A stretch of DNA of 64,000 nucleotides, taken from positions 620,001 to 684,000 of the forward strand of contig NZ_JAEPRQ010000001.1 of assembly GCF_016629665.1 (NCBI RefSeq), given 5' to 3'. Under the pieces are notes generated by a model. That model was not told the DNA's origin. It ran no database searches and saw nothing but the letters and a program-made list of their open reading frames with translations. This stretch comes from Paracoccus caeni. GTDB taxonomy: Bacteria > Pseudomonadota > Alphaproteobacteria > Rhodobacterales > Rhodobacteraceae. The translations under genes and the position numbers were made by a program. Every line of letters begins with the position of its first letter. The stretch's first letter is position 1. Below are positions 27,577 through 35,603 of the stretch, piece after piece.

Positions 27577-28188
27577 ATGTCCTCACGCGCAGATATAAAC
27601 GCAGGGTTGCGTAAACTGGGGCGGATTTCCCCTGCGGGCTATTTTGTTGGCCTGCATATCCGTTTTGCCGCACCGCTGATGCAATTTCAGACCTATGCCG
27701 AGGAATGGGCCGAGTTCTATTCCCAGAACGGCTTTGCGCTAAGGGATCCAACGATCGCATGGGGCTTTTCGACGACTGGCGCCTGCCGGTGGTCAAGTCT
27801 GCCGATTCCCGATCCCTTCAACATTCTCAAGGATGCCGCTGACCACGGGCTGACCTTTGGGCTGACCGTCTCGTACGGACCGATCAATTCCCGCACCATC
27901 GCCAGCTTCGCGCGCGGTGATCGCGAGTTCACCGAAGACGAGATCGTCGAGGTCTCGACAACGGTTCGGCGGCTTCACGAGATTACCGAGCCGCCGACGA
28001 GTCTGACCAAGGCTCAAAAAGAAGCCCTTCGTTGCATCGCGGAGGGCGATCGTCATGCGGCAGCGGCGGCCAAACTTGGCATCACCGAAAGCGCGTTCAA
28101 GGCAAGACTGATTTCGGTTCGGGAAAGGTTGAAGGCCCGCACCACCGCCGAGGCGCTGCAAAGGGCCAAGGAGTACCGTCTGTTGTAG
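27577..28188 (+). CDS. LuxR-family quorum-sensing transcription regulator
   Basis: A 203-residue protein. Residues about 15-130 match the autoinducer-binding domain: Trp44 and Tyr48 (YAEEWAEFYSQNGF) and Asp57-Pro58 (LRDPTIAW) correspond to the ligand-pocket residues of LuxR/TraR. Residues about 140-200 form a LuxR-type helix-turn-helix (LTKAQKEALRCIAEGDRHAA AAAKLGITESAFKAR). It is shorter than the usual 230-250 residues. It lies directly upstream of a luxI-type gene, 61 bases apart, so it most likely senses that enzyme's N-acyl-homoserine lactone. There is no ribosome site, and the start abuts a promoter. Confidence 0.9.
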   Translation: MSSRADINAGLRKLGRISPAGYFVGLHIRFAAPLMQFQTYAEEWAEFYSQNGFALRDPTIAWGFSTTGACRWSSLPIPDPFNILKDAADHGLTFGLTVSYGPINSRTIASFARGDREFTEDEIVEVSTTVRRLHEITEPPTSLTKAQKEALRCIAEGDRHAAAAAKLGITESAFKARLISVRERLKARTTAEALQRAKEYRLL

Positions 28189-28215
28189 GCGCTCGCCCAG
28201 GGGAACCGTGAGGCA

Positions 28216-28231
28216 GTGAGGGGACCCTCAC
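28216..28231. promoter_or_regulatory. 16-base palindrome between luxR and luxI
   Basis: GTGAGGG-GA-CCCTCAC has perfect 7-bp arms and ends 18 bases before the luxI ATG, just before the AGGAG ribosome site. As DNA it could be an operator for the LuxR protein; as RNA it would be a hairpin with a very tight loop. Confidence 0.5.
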
Positions 28232-28249
28232 ACCCCAGGAGTACTAGAC

Positions 28250-28840
28250 ATGCAGACGACTACCCTTTCCTTCTCGAATCTACACAACCACGGAGAATTG
28301 TTCGCCAACCTGTTCCGCGCCCGCAAGCAGAGCTTCATCATCCACAAGAATTGGGATTTGCCAGAATCCGAGGATATGGAGTTTGACCAGTATGACACCC
28401 CGCAAAGCCGCTGGATCGCGATCCACGACAATGGTGCGGTTCTGGCCGGTATCCGGCTGACGCCGACCACGGCGCGTTGTGGTGTTTACAGCTACATGAT
28501 CCGGGACGCTCAGCGCGGTATCCTTGGCGGCTCCATTCCGCAGGATTTGCTGTATGCTGACGCGCCGGTGGATGAACAGGTCTGGGAATGCTCTCGCGTT
28601 TTCGTCAGCCACGACATCCCGCAGATGTATCGCCGCAAGGTTCATTTCAAAATGGTCGAAGCGATGACCGGATCGGCGCGTGAACTGGGCGCGACCCGGC
28701 TGATCGCGCTGACCGGGGCGACATGGCCGCGTTGGTATGGCCGTTGCGGGCTGGAGGCCGAGGCTGTCGGACGGGTTCTGTGGATCGATGATGGCGATTT
28801 CCAATGCGTGTCGATCGATCTGACCGCGAAGATGCACTAG
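28250..28840 (+). CDS. LuxI-family N-acyl-L-homoserine lactone synthase
   Basis: A 196-residue enzyme that makes acyl-homoserine lactone from S-adenosylmethionine and acyl-ACP. The invariant family residues are visible: Arg25, Phe29, Trp35, Asp46 and Asp49 (MEFDQYDT), Arg69 (AGIRLTP), Glu113 and Arg116 (WECSRVFV). The start has CAGGAGTACTAGAC upstream. It is paired with the LuxR regulator and probably positively controlled by it. The acyl chain length cannot be read from sequence; no luxI/luxR symbol more specific than the family is justified. Confidence 0.93.
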   Translation: MQTTTLSFSNLHNHGELFANLFRARKQSFIIHKNWDLPESEDMEFDQYDTPQSRWIAIHDNGAVLAGIRLTPTTARCGVYSYMIRDAQRGILGGSIPQDLLYADAPVDEQVWECSRVFVSHDIPQMYRRKVHFKMVEAMTGSARELGATRLIALTGATWPRWYGRCGLEAEAVGRVLWIDDGDFQCVSIDLTAKMH

Positions 28841-28902
28841 GCGGAAAGACCGGCGAATGGGGGCTGTTCCCTTTTCATCGGCGCCCTTAGATTAGGGTGG
28901 CC

Positions 28903-30216
28903 ATGGCCGATCTTTTTGACAACGCCTCTTCAAATACAGCACCGTCCCCCGCGGTGCGTCCTCTGGCCGATCGGATCCGACCGCGCAAGCTGTCGGAGGT
29001 CATCGGCCAGGGCAAAGTCCTTGGCGCGGATGGGCCGCTTGGCTCGATGCTGGCTGCGGGCAGTCTCTCTTCCTTGATCCTCTGGGGGCCGCCGGGGGTT
29101 GGTAAGACGACGATTGCCCGGCTGTTGGCGGATGAGACCGAGCTGGCCTTTGTCCAGATCAGCGCAATCTTTTCCGGCGTGCCCGAGCTTCGCAAAGTCT
29201 TCGAGGCGGCAAAGCTGCGTCGCCAGCAGGGGCGCGGCACGTTGCTGTTCGTCGATGAAATCCACCGCTTCAACAAGGCGCAGCAGGACAGCTTCCTGCC
29301 GCATATGGAAGACGGCACCATCCTGCTGGTCGGCGCCACCACGGAAAACCCGTCCTTTGAACTGAACGCCGCGCTGATGTCGCGCGCGCAGGTGATCGTG
29401 CTGGAACGGCTGAGCCTTGCCGATCTGGAATTGCTTGCCCAGCGGGCCGAGCGTGAACTTGGCCGCAAACTGCCCCTGACAGCCGAGGCGCGAGAGGCGC
29501 TGCTGGAAATGGCGGATGGCGATGGTCGGGCGGTGCTGAACCTGATCGAACTCGTGGCGGCGTGGAAAACCGATAAGCCCGTCGATGCGCAGGCGATGGC
29601 GCAACGGCTGATGCGGCGGGCGGCGAAATACGATAAATCGGGGGACGAACATTACAACCTGATCTCGGCCCTGCATAAATCCGTTCGCGGCAGCGACCCC
29701 GATGCCGCGCTTTACTGGTTCGGGCGGATGCTGGAGGGGGGCGAAGACCCTCGATATCTGGCGCGCAGGATCACCCGGATGGCGGTCGAGGATATCGGTC
29801 TGGCCGATCCCGCTGCGCAACGTCATTGCCTTGACGCTTGGGCGCTTTACGAGCGGCTGGGCAGCCCCGAGGGTGAGCTGGCTTTGGCGCAGGCGGTGAT
29901 CTATCTGGCGCTCGCCCCGAAATCGAATGCCGGTTACGTCGCCTATAAGGGCGCACGGGCCGAGGCGAAGCGGACCGGCAGTCTGATGCCCCCGGCGCAT
30001 ATCCTGAACGCGCCGACGCAGATGATGAAGGATCAGGGCTATGGCACCGGCTATGCCTATGACCACGATGCCGAAGACGGTTTCAGCGGCCAGAACTATT
30101 TCCCCGACGGCATGAAGCGCCCGGTTCTTTACACCCCGGTCGAGCGGGGGTTCGAGCGCGAGTTGAAGAAGCGGCTGGACTGGTTTGTCAGCCAGAGGTT
30201 GAAGCGCGGCAGTTGA
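28903..30216 (+). CDS. rarA: Replication-associated recombination protein A (RarA/MgsA AAA+ ATPase)
   Basis: A 437-residue AAA+ ATPase acting at stalled replication forks. Walker A GPPGVGKTT is at 62-70, Walker B in LLFVDEIHRFNKAQQD, and GATTENPSFELNAALMSRAQ is typical of RarA/WRNIP1. The C-terminal tetramerisation part has YDKSGDEHYNLISALHKSVR and GYVAYKGARAEAKRTGSLMP. The ATG at 28903 is preferred over a GTG two codons earlier because AGGGTGG is then correctly spaced. crcB follows after 31 bases. Confidence 0.96.
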   Translation: MADLFDNASSNTAPSPAVRPLADRIRPRKLSEVIGQGKVLGADGPLGSMLAAGSLSSLILWGPPGVGKTTIARLLADETELAFVQISAIFSGVPELRKVFEAAKLRRQQGRGTLLFVDEIHRFNKAQQDSFLPHMEDGTILLVGATTENPSFELNAALMSRAQVIVLERLSLADLELLAQRAERELGRKLPLTAEAREALLEMADGDGRAVLNLIELVAAWKTDKPVDAQAMAQRLMRRAAKYDKSGDEHYNLISALHKSVRGSDPDAALYWFGRMLEGGEDPRYLARRITRMAVEDIGLADPAAQRHCLDAWALYERLGSPEGELALAQAVIYLALAPKSNAGYVAYKGARAEAKRTGSLMPPAHILNAPTQMMKDQGYGTGYAYDHDAEDGFSGQNYFPDGMKRPVLYTPVERGFERELKKRLDWFVSQRLKRGS

Positions 30217-30247
30217 CTTTGCCGTCGCATCGTCACAGGACCGGCGC

Positions 30248-30622
30248 ATGATGAATCCATTCCTTCAGGTAGCTATCGGCGGCGCGGTCGGGTCAGTCGC
30301 GCGATATGGCGTCTATCGACTGATGCCCGCTGGCTGGTCGGGTTTTCCGGTCGCCACGCTGATCGTCAATGTCACCGGCAGCTTCGTCATGGGGCTGCTG
30401 GCGGCGCTGCTGGCCCATCGCGGCGGGCAGCATCTGGCGCCGTTGCTGCTGACCGGCGTTCTGGGCGGATATACCACCTTCTCGGCCTTTTCGCTGGACG
30501 CGTTGTCGCTGTGGGAGCGGGGGCAGATGGTCGGCGCGTCGGCCTATATCCTTGTTTCGGTCGTGCTATCGCTTGCGGCGGTGCTGGTCGGTATGGCCGT
30601 TGGCAGGGGGCTATTTGCATGA
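30248..30622 (+). CDS. crcB: Fluoride exporter CrcB (Fluc)
   Basis: A 124-residue protein with four membrane helices. The Fluc signatures GGAVGSVARYGVYRLMP, TLIVNVTGSFVMGLL and GVLGGYTTFSAFSLDAL are present; the NxxG and the TTFSTF-like motif (here TTFSAF) line the fluoride pore. It acts as a dual-topology dimer in the inner membrane. No fluoride riboswitch was recognised in the short upstream gap. Its stop overlaps the next start (ATGA). Confidence 0.95.
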   Translation: MMNPFLQVAIGGAVGSVARYGVYRLMPAGWSGFPVATLIVNVTGSFVMGLLAALLAHRGGQHLAPLLLTGVLGGYTTFSAFSLDALSLWERGQMVGASAYILVSVVLSLAAVLVGMAVGRGLFA

Positions 30623-31677
30623 GCGGCGTTCAGACCATTCGTATCGGCGAAGACGAGGGCGATCAGCGGCTTGACCGTTGGCTGAAGAAGAAATTCCCGC
30701 ACCTGACGCAAGGCGCGGTCGAAAAGATGTGCCGCACCGGGCAGTTGCGTGTGGATGGCGGCCGGGTGAAGGCCGCGACCCGGCTTGAAGTGGGGCAGGA
30801 GGTGCGGATACCGCCGCTGCCGGATGCGCAGCCCTCTGCTGCCGCCCGGGCGAAATCCGATGGCCCGCGTATTCCCGACAGCGATCTGAAGATGATTCAG
30901 GCGGCCGTGCTGTGGAAGGATGAACATATCATCGCGCTGAACAAGCCGCCGGGCCTGCCGTCGCAGGGCGGCAGCGGGCAGGGCGACCGGCATGTGGACG
31001 GGCTGACCGAAGCGCTGAAATTCGGCTATAAGGACAAGCCGAAACTGGTGCATCGGCTGGACAAGGATACTTCGGGCGTGCTGCTGCTGGCCCGGACCGA
31101 CCGCGTGGCGCGGGCCCTGTCCGAGGCGTTCCGGTCGCGCACCACCCGCAAGATCTATTGGGCCGCCGTTGCCGGGGTGCCGCATCCGCGCATGGGCACG
31201 ATCCGCTATGGTCTGGTCAAGGCGCCGGGTCACGGGCGCGGTGGCGAGGGCGAAAAGATGATCGCCGTCCATCCCCGCGACATCGACAAGACCGAGGGCG
31301 CAAAGCGCGCGACCACCGATTATGCGGTGTTGGATGCGCTTGGCACGCGGGCAAGCTGGTGTGCGCTGGTGCCGATCACCGGGCGGACGCATCAGTTGCG
31401 CGCCCATATGGCCGAGCTTGGGCATCCGATTGTCGGTGACGGAAAATATGGCGGCTCGGGGCAGGAAAATCTGGGCGATGGCTGGGGCGCGCAACTGGGC
31501 GGAGAGATCAGCCGCAAGCTGCATCTTCACGCCCGCAGCCTGACCTTTGACCATCCGATCACCAAGAAGCGGATCACGCTGACCGCGCCTTTGCCGGACC
31601 ACATGACCCGCACATGGAAGTCATTGGGCTGGCACGAAAACGATGTGCCCGATGATCCCTTCGCCGAGGTCGAATGA
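30619..31677 (+). CDS. 23S rRNA pseudouridine synthase, RluC/RluD family
   Basis: A 352-residue enzyme. An N-terminal S4 RNA-binding domain (DQRLDRWLKKKFPHLTQGAV) precedes the RluA-type catalytic domain with the conserved HRLDKDTSGVLLLAR containing the catalytic Asp, and RTHQLRAHMAELGHPIVGDG. It probably modifies 23S rRNA uridines as RluC (955/2504/2580) does. The start at 30619 overlaps the crcB stop (ATGA); the upstream extension of the frame lies within crcB. Confidence 0.93.
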   Translation: MSGVQTIRIGEDEGDQRLDRWLKKKFPHLTQGAVEKMCRTGQLRVDGGRVKAATRLEVGQEVRIPPLPDAQPSAAARAKSDGPRIPDSDLKMIQAAVLWKDEHIIALNKPPGLPSQGGSGQGDRHVDGLTEALKFGYKDKPKLVHRLDKDTSGVLLLARTDRVARALSEAFRSRTTRKIYWAAVAGVPHPRMGTIRYGLVKAPGHGRGGEGEKMIAVHPRDIDKTEGAKRATTDYAVLDALGTRASWCALVPITGRTHQLRAHMAELGHPIVGDGKYGGSGQENLGDGWGAQLGGEISRKLHLHARSLTFDHPITKKRITLTAPLPDHMTRTWKSLGWHENDVPDDPFAEVE

Positions 31678-32330
31678 AACTGATTGTCTTTGACGTTGAT
31701 GGGACGCTGGTGGACAGCCAGCACCATATCCACGGCGCGATGAGCGCGGGTTTCGCCGCTGCAGGCCTGCCCGCGCTGGAGAAAGAGCAGGTCTTGCAGA
31801 TCGTCGGCCTGTCGCTGCCGGTCGCGGTGGCAGAGCTTGTCCCCGATCAGCCGCCGGAAATTCAGGCCCGGATCGTCGAAGGTTACAAAAGCGCCTTCAT
31901 GGCCTCGCGGCTGGACAGTGCCGCCCCGCTTTATCCCGGTGCGATGGCATGTCTTGATGCGCTTTCGGCGCGTGACGATCTGCTGCTTGCGGTTGCGACA
32001 GGCAAATCGCGGCGGGGGCTGGATGCGATGATCTCGGCACACGGATTGCAAGGGCGGTTCATCAGCTTGCAGACGGCAGACAATCATCCGTCCAAACCGC
32101 ATCCGGCAATGCTGCAATCGGCGCTTTCCGAGGCGGGTATCAATGCCGCCGACGCGGTGATGATCGGCGATACCAGCTTCGACATGCAGATGGCTGGCGC
32201 GGCGGGCGTGCTAGGTTTCGGTGTCGCGTGGGGCTATCATGCCGCTCAGGACCTGCGGCTGTCGGGCGCGGCGCTTGTCGCACCGGATTTTGCCAGCCTG
32301 ACCCGCGAACTGGAGCTTTGGGCGGCATGA
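31674..32330 (+). CDS. HAD-superfamily hydrolase (phosphoglycolate phosphatase-like)
   Basis: A 218-residue protein with HAD motif I FDVDGTLVDS, an alpha-helical cap (motif VATGKSRRGLDAM as motif II region), and motifs III/IV KPHPAMLQSAL and MIGDTSFDMQMAGAAG. It belongs to the Gph/HAD-IA group acting on small phosphorylated metabolites. It is translationally coupled to both the pseudouridine synthase (ATGA) and ATP12. The substrate is not determined. Confidence 0.88.
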   Translation: MKLIVFDVDGTLVDSQHHIHGAMSAGFAAAGLPALEKEQVLQIVGLSLPVAVAELVPDQPPEIQARIVEGYKSAFMASRLDSAAPLYPGAMACLDALSARDDLLLAVATGKSRRGLDAMISAHGLQGRFISLQTADNHPSKPHPAMLQSALSEAGINAADAVMIGDTSFDMQMAGAAGVLGFGVAWGYHAAQDLRLSGAALVAPDFASLTRELELWAA

Positions 32331-33040
32331 GCGAATGGAAGGCAAGACGGTTCTGGAAGGCGGCGACGACGCAGCCCGCCGATGGCGGGTGGGAGGTGCT
32401 GCTGGACGACAAGCCGCTGCGCACCCCCGGCAAAAAGCCCCTGATTCTGCCGACCGAGGCTTTGGCCAAGGCGATCGCCGAAGAATGGGACGCGCAGACC
32501 GATGTGATCGCCCCGCTGACGATGCCGCTGACCCGCGCCGCCAACTCTGCGATCGAAAAAGTTGCTCCGCAGTTTGACGCGGTTGCGGGCATGATTGCCG
32601 AATATGGCGGCACCGATCTTCTGTCCTATCGCGCGGAAGAGCCCGAGGATTTGGTGCGTTTGCAGGCCGAGGCATGGGATCCGCTGATCGACTGGGCCGC
32701 CACCCATCTGCAAGCGCCCTTGCGAATCACTCATGGTGTGATTCCGGTGACGCAGGATTCAGCGGTTCTGGAGAGGCTGCATGACGAGGTTGCCTCACTT
32801 GATACATTTGGCCTGACTGCCTTGCACGACCTTGTAACCCTGCCCGGATCACTGATTTTGGGACTGGCGGTTATTCGTGGGCAATTGAACGCAGAACGGG
32901 CTTTTGCCCTATCTCGTATTGACGAAGAACATCAGCTGCGGCAATGGGGTGAAGATAGTGATGCCCGTGATGCGGCTGAAAGCAGGCGGCACGCGATCAT
33001 GGATGCTGAACGGTTGTGGCTTCTCTCGCGGCGCCGGTAA
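32327..33040 (+). CDS. ATP12 family F1-ATPase assembly chaperone
   Basis: A 237-residue protein with the ATP12 features KARRFWKAATTQPADGGWEV, LDDKPLRTPGKKPLILPTEA, IAEEWDAQTDVIAPLTMPLT and YRAEEPEDLVRLQAEAWDPL. The family, found in mitochondria and alphaproteobacteria, binds the F1 alpha subunit before assembly into ATP synthase. The start overlaps the HAD stop (ATGA). The 168 bases to the next gene contain no further gene. Confidence 0.93.
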   Translation: MSEWKARRFWKAATTQPADGGWEVLLDDKPLRTPGKKPLILPTEALAKAIAEEWDAQTDVIAPLTMPLTRAANSAIEKVAPQFDAVAGMIAEYGGTDLLSYRAEEPEDLVRLQAEAWDPLIDWAATHLQAPLRITHGVIPVTQDSAVLERLHDEVASLDTFGLTALHDLVTLPGSLILGLAVIRGQLNAERAFALSRIDEEHQLRQWGEDSDARDAAESRRHAIMDAERLWLLSRRR

Positions 33041-33208
33041 ATCGGTCCGAATCGGTCTCACGCTTGACCTGTTGGATAGGATGCGCACAATATCGCCTAC
33101 TGGGGCGTATAAACTATACTAAGCCCTGCACCATCCCGGCCGCTTTTGCGGTCAGGCGCATGCCATCGGGAACAATCCGGGTGGACGGCGTCCAACAACG
33201 AGGTAGAA

Positions 33209-34225
33209 ATGAATAAATCGCTTTTTCTTGGCACTGTCGCCGCCGTCACCCTGACGGCCGGTATGGGCATGGCCGACACGCTGGCCGAAGTGAAGGCGCG
33301 CGGTGAGCTGAACTGCGGCGTCAACACTGGCCTCGCCGGCTTCGCTGCCCCGGATGCCAGCGGCAACTGGACCGGCTTCGACGTTGCCATCTGCAAGGCG
33401 GTTGCGGCTGCTGTGCTGGGCGACCCGGCCAAGGTGAAATACGTGCCGACCACCGGCCAGACCCGCTTCACAGCGCTGGCTTCGGGCGAGGTGGACGTTC
33501 TGGCCCGCAACTCGACCTGGACCTTCTCGCGCGATACCGACCTGAAACTGGATTTCGTCGGCGTCAACTATTTCGACGGTCAGGGCTTCATGGTCAGCAA
33601 AGATCTGGGCGTGACCTCGGCCAAGGAACTGGACGGCGCGACCGTTTGTATCCAGACCGGCACCACGACCGAGCTGAACCTGGCTGACTTCTTCCAAGCC
33701 AACAACATGAGCTATCAGCCGGTCAACATCGACAGCAATGCCGAAGGTGAGCAGCAGTATATGGCTGGTGCCTGCGACGCCTACACCACCGATGCGTCGG
33801 GCCTTGCAGCAACCCGTGCGGCCTTCGCCGACCCGGAAAACCACATCATTCTGCCCGAGATCATCTCGAAGGAGCCGCTTGGCCCGGCAGTCCGCCATGG
33901 CGACAGCAATTGGGGCGATATCGTCCGCTGGACCCTCTATGCGCTGATCGCGGCTGAAGAATATGGCATCACCTCGAAAAACCTCGAGGAACTGGCCAAA
34001 TCGTCGCAAAACCCCGAGGTTCAGCGCCTTCTGGGCACGACCGACGATCTGGGCGCGATGATCGGGCTGGACAAGGAATGGGCACGTCGCGCCATTGCTG
34101 CCAGCGGCAACTATGGCGAGATCTTCGCCGCCAATATCGGCGAGCAAACCCCGATTGGTCTGGCGCGCGGCCTGAACGCGCAATGGACGCAGGGCGGTCT
34201 GCAATACGCAATGCCGTTTCGCTGA
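33209..34225 (+). CDS. bztA: Periplasmic glutamate/glutamine/aspartate/asparagine-binding protein
   Basis: A 338-residue protein. Residues 1-22 are a signal peptide (MNKSLFLGTVAAVTLTAGMG). The mature part is a polar-amino-acid binding protein of solute-binding family 3, with LNCGVNTGLAGFAAPDASGN, GFDVAICKAVAAAVLGDPAK and VDVLARNSTWTFSRDTDLKL. It delivers acidic and amide amino acids to the BztBCD transporter, as in Rhodobacter. A terminator-like hairpin after the gene would make its mRNA more abundant than that of the membrane genes. Confidence 0.95.
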   Translation: MNKSLFLGTVAAVTLTAGMGMADTLAEVKARGELNCGVNTGLAGFAAPDASGNWTGFDVAICKAVAAAVLGDPAKVKYVPTTGQTRFTALASGEVDVLARNSTWTFSRDTDLKLDFVGVNYFDGQGFMVSKDLGVTSAKELDGATVCIQTGTTTELNLADFFQANNMSYQPVNIDSNAEGEQQYMAGACDAYTTDASGLAATRAAFADPENHIILPEIISKEPLGPAVRHGDSNWGDIVRWTLYALIAAEEYGITSKNLEELAKSSQNPEVQRLLGTTDDLGAMIGLDKEWARRAIAASGNYGEIFAANIGEQTPIGLARGLNAQWTQGGLQYAMPFR

Positions 34226-34237
34226 TCGGAACTTTGA

Positions 34238-34264
34238 CGGGGACGCGATGAGCGTCCCCGTTTT
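34238..34264 (+). terminator. Attenuating terminator between bztA and bztB
   Basis: CGGGGACGC-GATGA-GCGTCCCCG (9-bp perfect stem) then TTTTC. It lies in the 120-base gap and probably gives partial termination, as often seen after binding-protein genes. Confidence 0.75.
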
Positions 34265-34345
34265 CGATAACGGATTACGAACCAGAATCGGTCACTCTTC
34301 CAAGCGGTAATGAAGCCGCATCAGACCGACAGCAGGGGAACATTG

Positions 34346-35602
34346 ATGGCCTATGTTTCGGCACCGGCGGAACCGCCGTTCCGGCTGAGCATGCTGATCT
34401 ATGATCGGCGCTATCGCTCACTGACCTTTCAGGTCATCGTCTTCATACTTGTCATGGCCGTGGCCTGGTGGCTGGTGGACAACACCATCACCAACCTGTC
34501 GGCGATGGGCAAAGACTTCAATTTCGGCTTCCTGTTCCAGCGCGCCGGATATGACATCCCGCAGACGCTGATCCCTTACACGGCGAACGACACGCATTTC
34601 CGCGCCGCCGTGATCGGGCTGTTGAACACGTTGCTTGTCTCGATCCTCGGCTGTATCGCCGCGACGGTCCTTGGCGTTGCCGTCGGCGTTGCGCGTCTGT
34701 CGAACAACTGGCTGTTTGCGCGGCTGATGACGGTTTACGTGGAAATCTTCCGCAACATGCCGTTGTTGCTGTGGATCCTGATCATCTACGCGATCTTTAC
34801 CGAAGTGCTGCCGCCGCCCAACGCCTATCGTGGCGATGATCCGGCGGCATCGATGATCCTGTTCGACAGTGTGGCGCTGACCAACCGCTATACCTCGATC
34901 CCGACGCTGGCGATGACCAATGATCCGGGCAGTCTGGATCTGGGCGCGCGCGTCACGATCAACTGGGCGACCATTTCGTTCATCGTGGCGATCCTGGGGG
35001 GGCTTTATGTCCGCCGCCTGATCGGCAACTGGGCGCAGTCGATCCAGAACGCCACCGGCAGCCGCCCGACGACCTGGTGGATGAGCCTGGCGGTCATGAC
35101 GATCCCGTCGATCATTCTGATCTTCTTCTTCGGCCTGCATCTGGTCCCGCCAGAGCTGAAAGGCTTCAACTTCACCGGCGGCATCAATGTCCAGAACTCT
35201 CTGGTCGCGCTGTGGCTGGCACTGACGCTTTACACCGGAGCCTTCATCGCCGAGATCGTCCGCGCCGGTATCCTTGCCGTCAGCAAGGGACAAAGCGAGG
35301 CCGCATTCGCATTGGGCATGCGCCCCAAGCGGACGATGAATCTGGTGATCCTGCCGCAGGCGCTGCGGGTGATCGTGCCGCCGCTGATCTCGCAATATCT
35401 GAACCTGATGAAGAACAGCTCGCTGGCCATCGCCGTCGGCTACATGGACCTGCGCGGCACGCTGGGCGGCACCACGCTGAACCAGACCGGGCGAGAGCTG
35501 GAATCCATGGTGCTGATGATGGCCACCTATCTGGTGCTCAGCCTGATCATCTCGGCCGGGATGAACATCTTCAACTCCCGCGTCAAACTGAAGGAGCGTT
35601 GA
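34346..35602 (+). CDS. bztB: Amino-acid ABC transporter permease BztB
   Basis: A 418-residue inner-membrane permease of the HisM/GlnP family with a long insertion typical of BztB/AapQ. The permease core shows FRAAVIGLLNTLLVSILGCI, VEIFRNMPLLLWILIIYAIF and the EAA loop LGMRPKRTMNLVILPQALRV. The start at 34346 has GCAGGGGAACATTG upstream. It forms the channel with BztC. The bztC ATG comes one base after its stop. Confidence 0.94.
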   Translation: MAYVSAPAEPPFRLSMLIYDRRYRSLTFQVIVFILVMAVAWWLVDNTITNLSAMGKDFNFGFLFQRAGYDIPQTLIPYTANDTHFRAAVIGLLNTLLVSILGCIAATVLGVAVGVARLSNNWLFARLMTVYVEIFRNMPLLLWILIIYAIFTEVLPPPNAYRGDDPAASMILFDSVALTNRYTSIPTLAMTNDPGSLDLGARVTINWATISFIVAILGGLYVRRLIGNWAQSIQNATGSRPTTWWMSLAVMTIPSIILIFFFGLHLVPPELKGFNFTGGINVQNSLVALWLALTLYTGAFIAEIVRAGILAVSKGQSEAAFALGMRPKRTMNLVILPQALRVIVPPLISQYLNLMKNSSLAIAVGYMDLRGTLGGTTLNQTGRELESMVLMMATYLVLSLIISAGMNIFNSRVKLKER

Positions 35603-35603
35603 G

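Noticed and set aside
30217..30247. Fluoride riboswitch before crcB
   Set aside because: The gap is only 31 bases, too short for the aptamer.
33064..33093. TTGACC with CAATAT as a bztA promoter
   Set aside because: The -10 matches at about half its positions and the spacer is 18 bases; not better than chance in this region.
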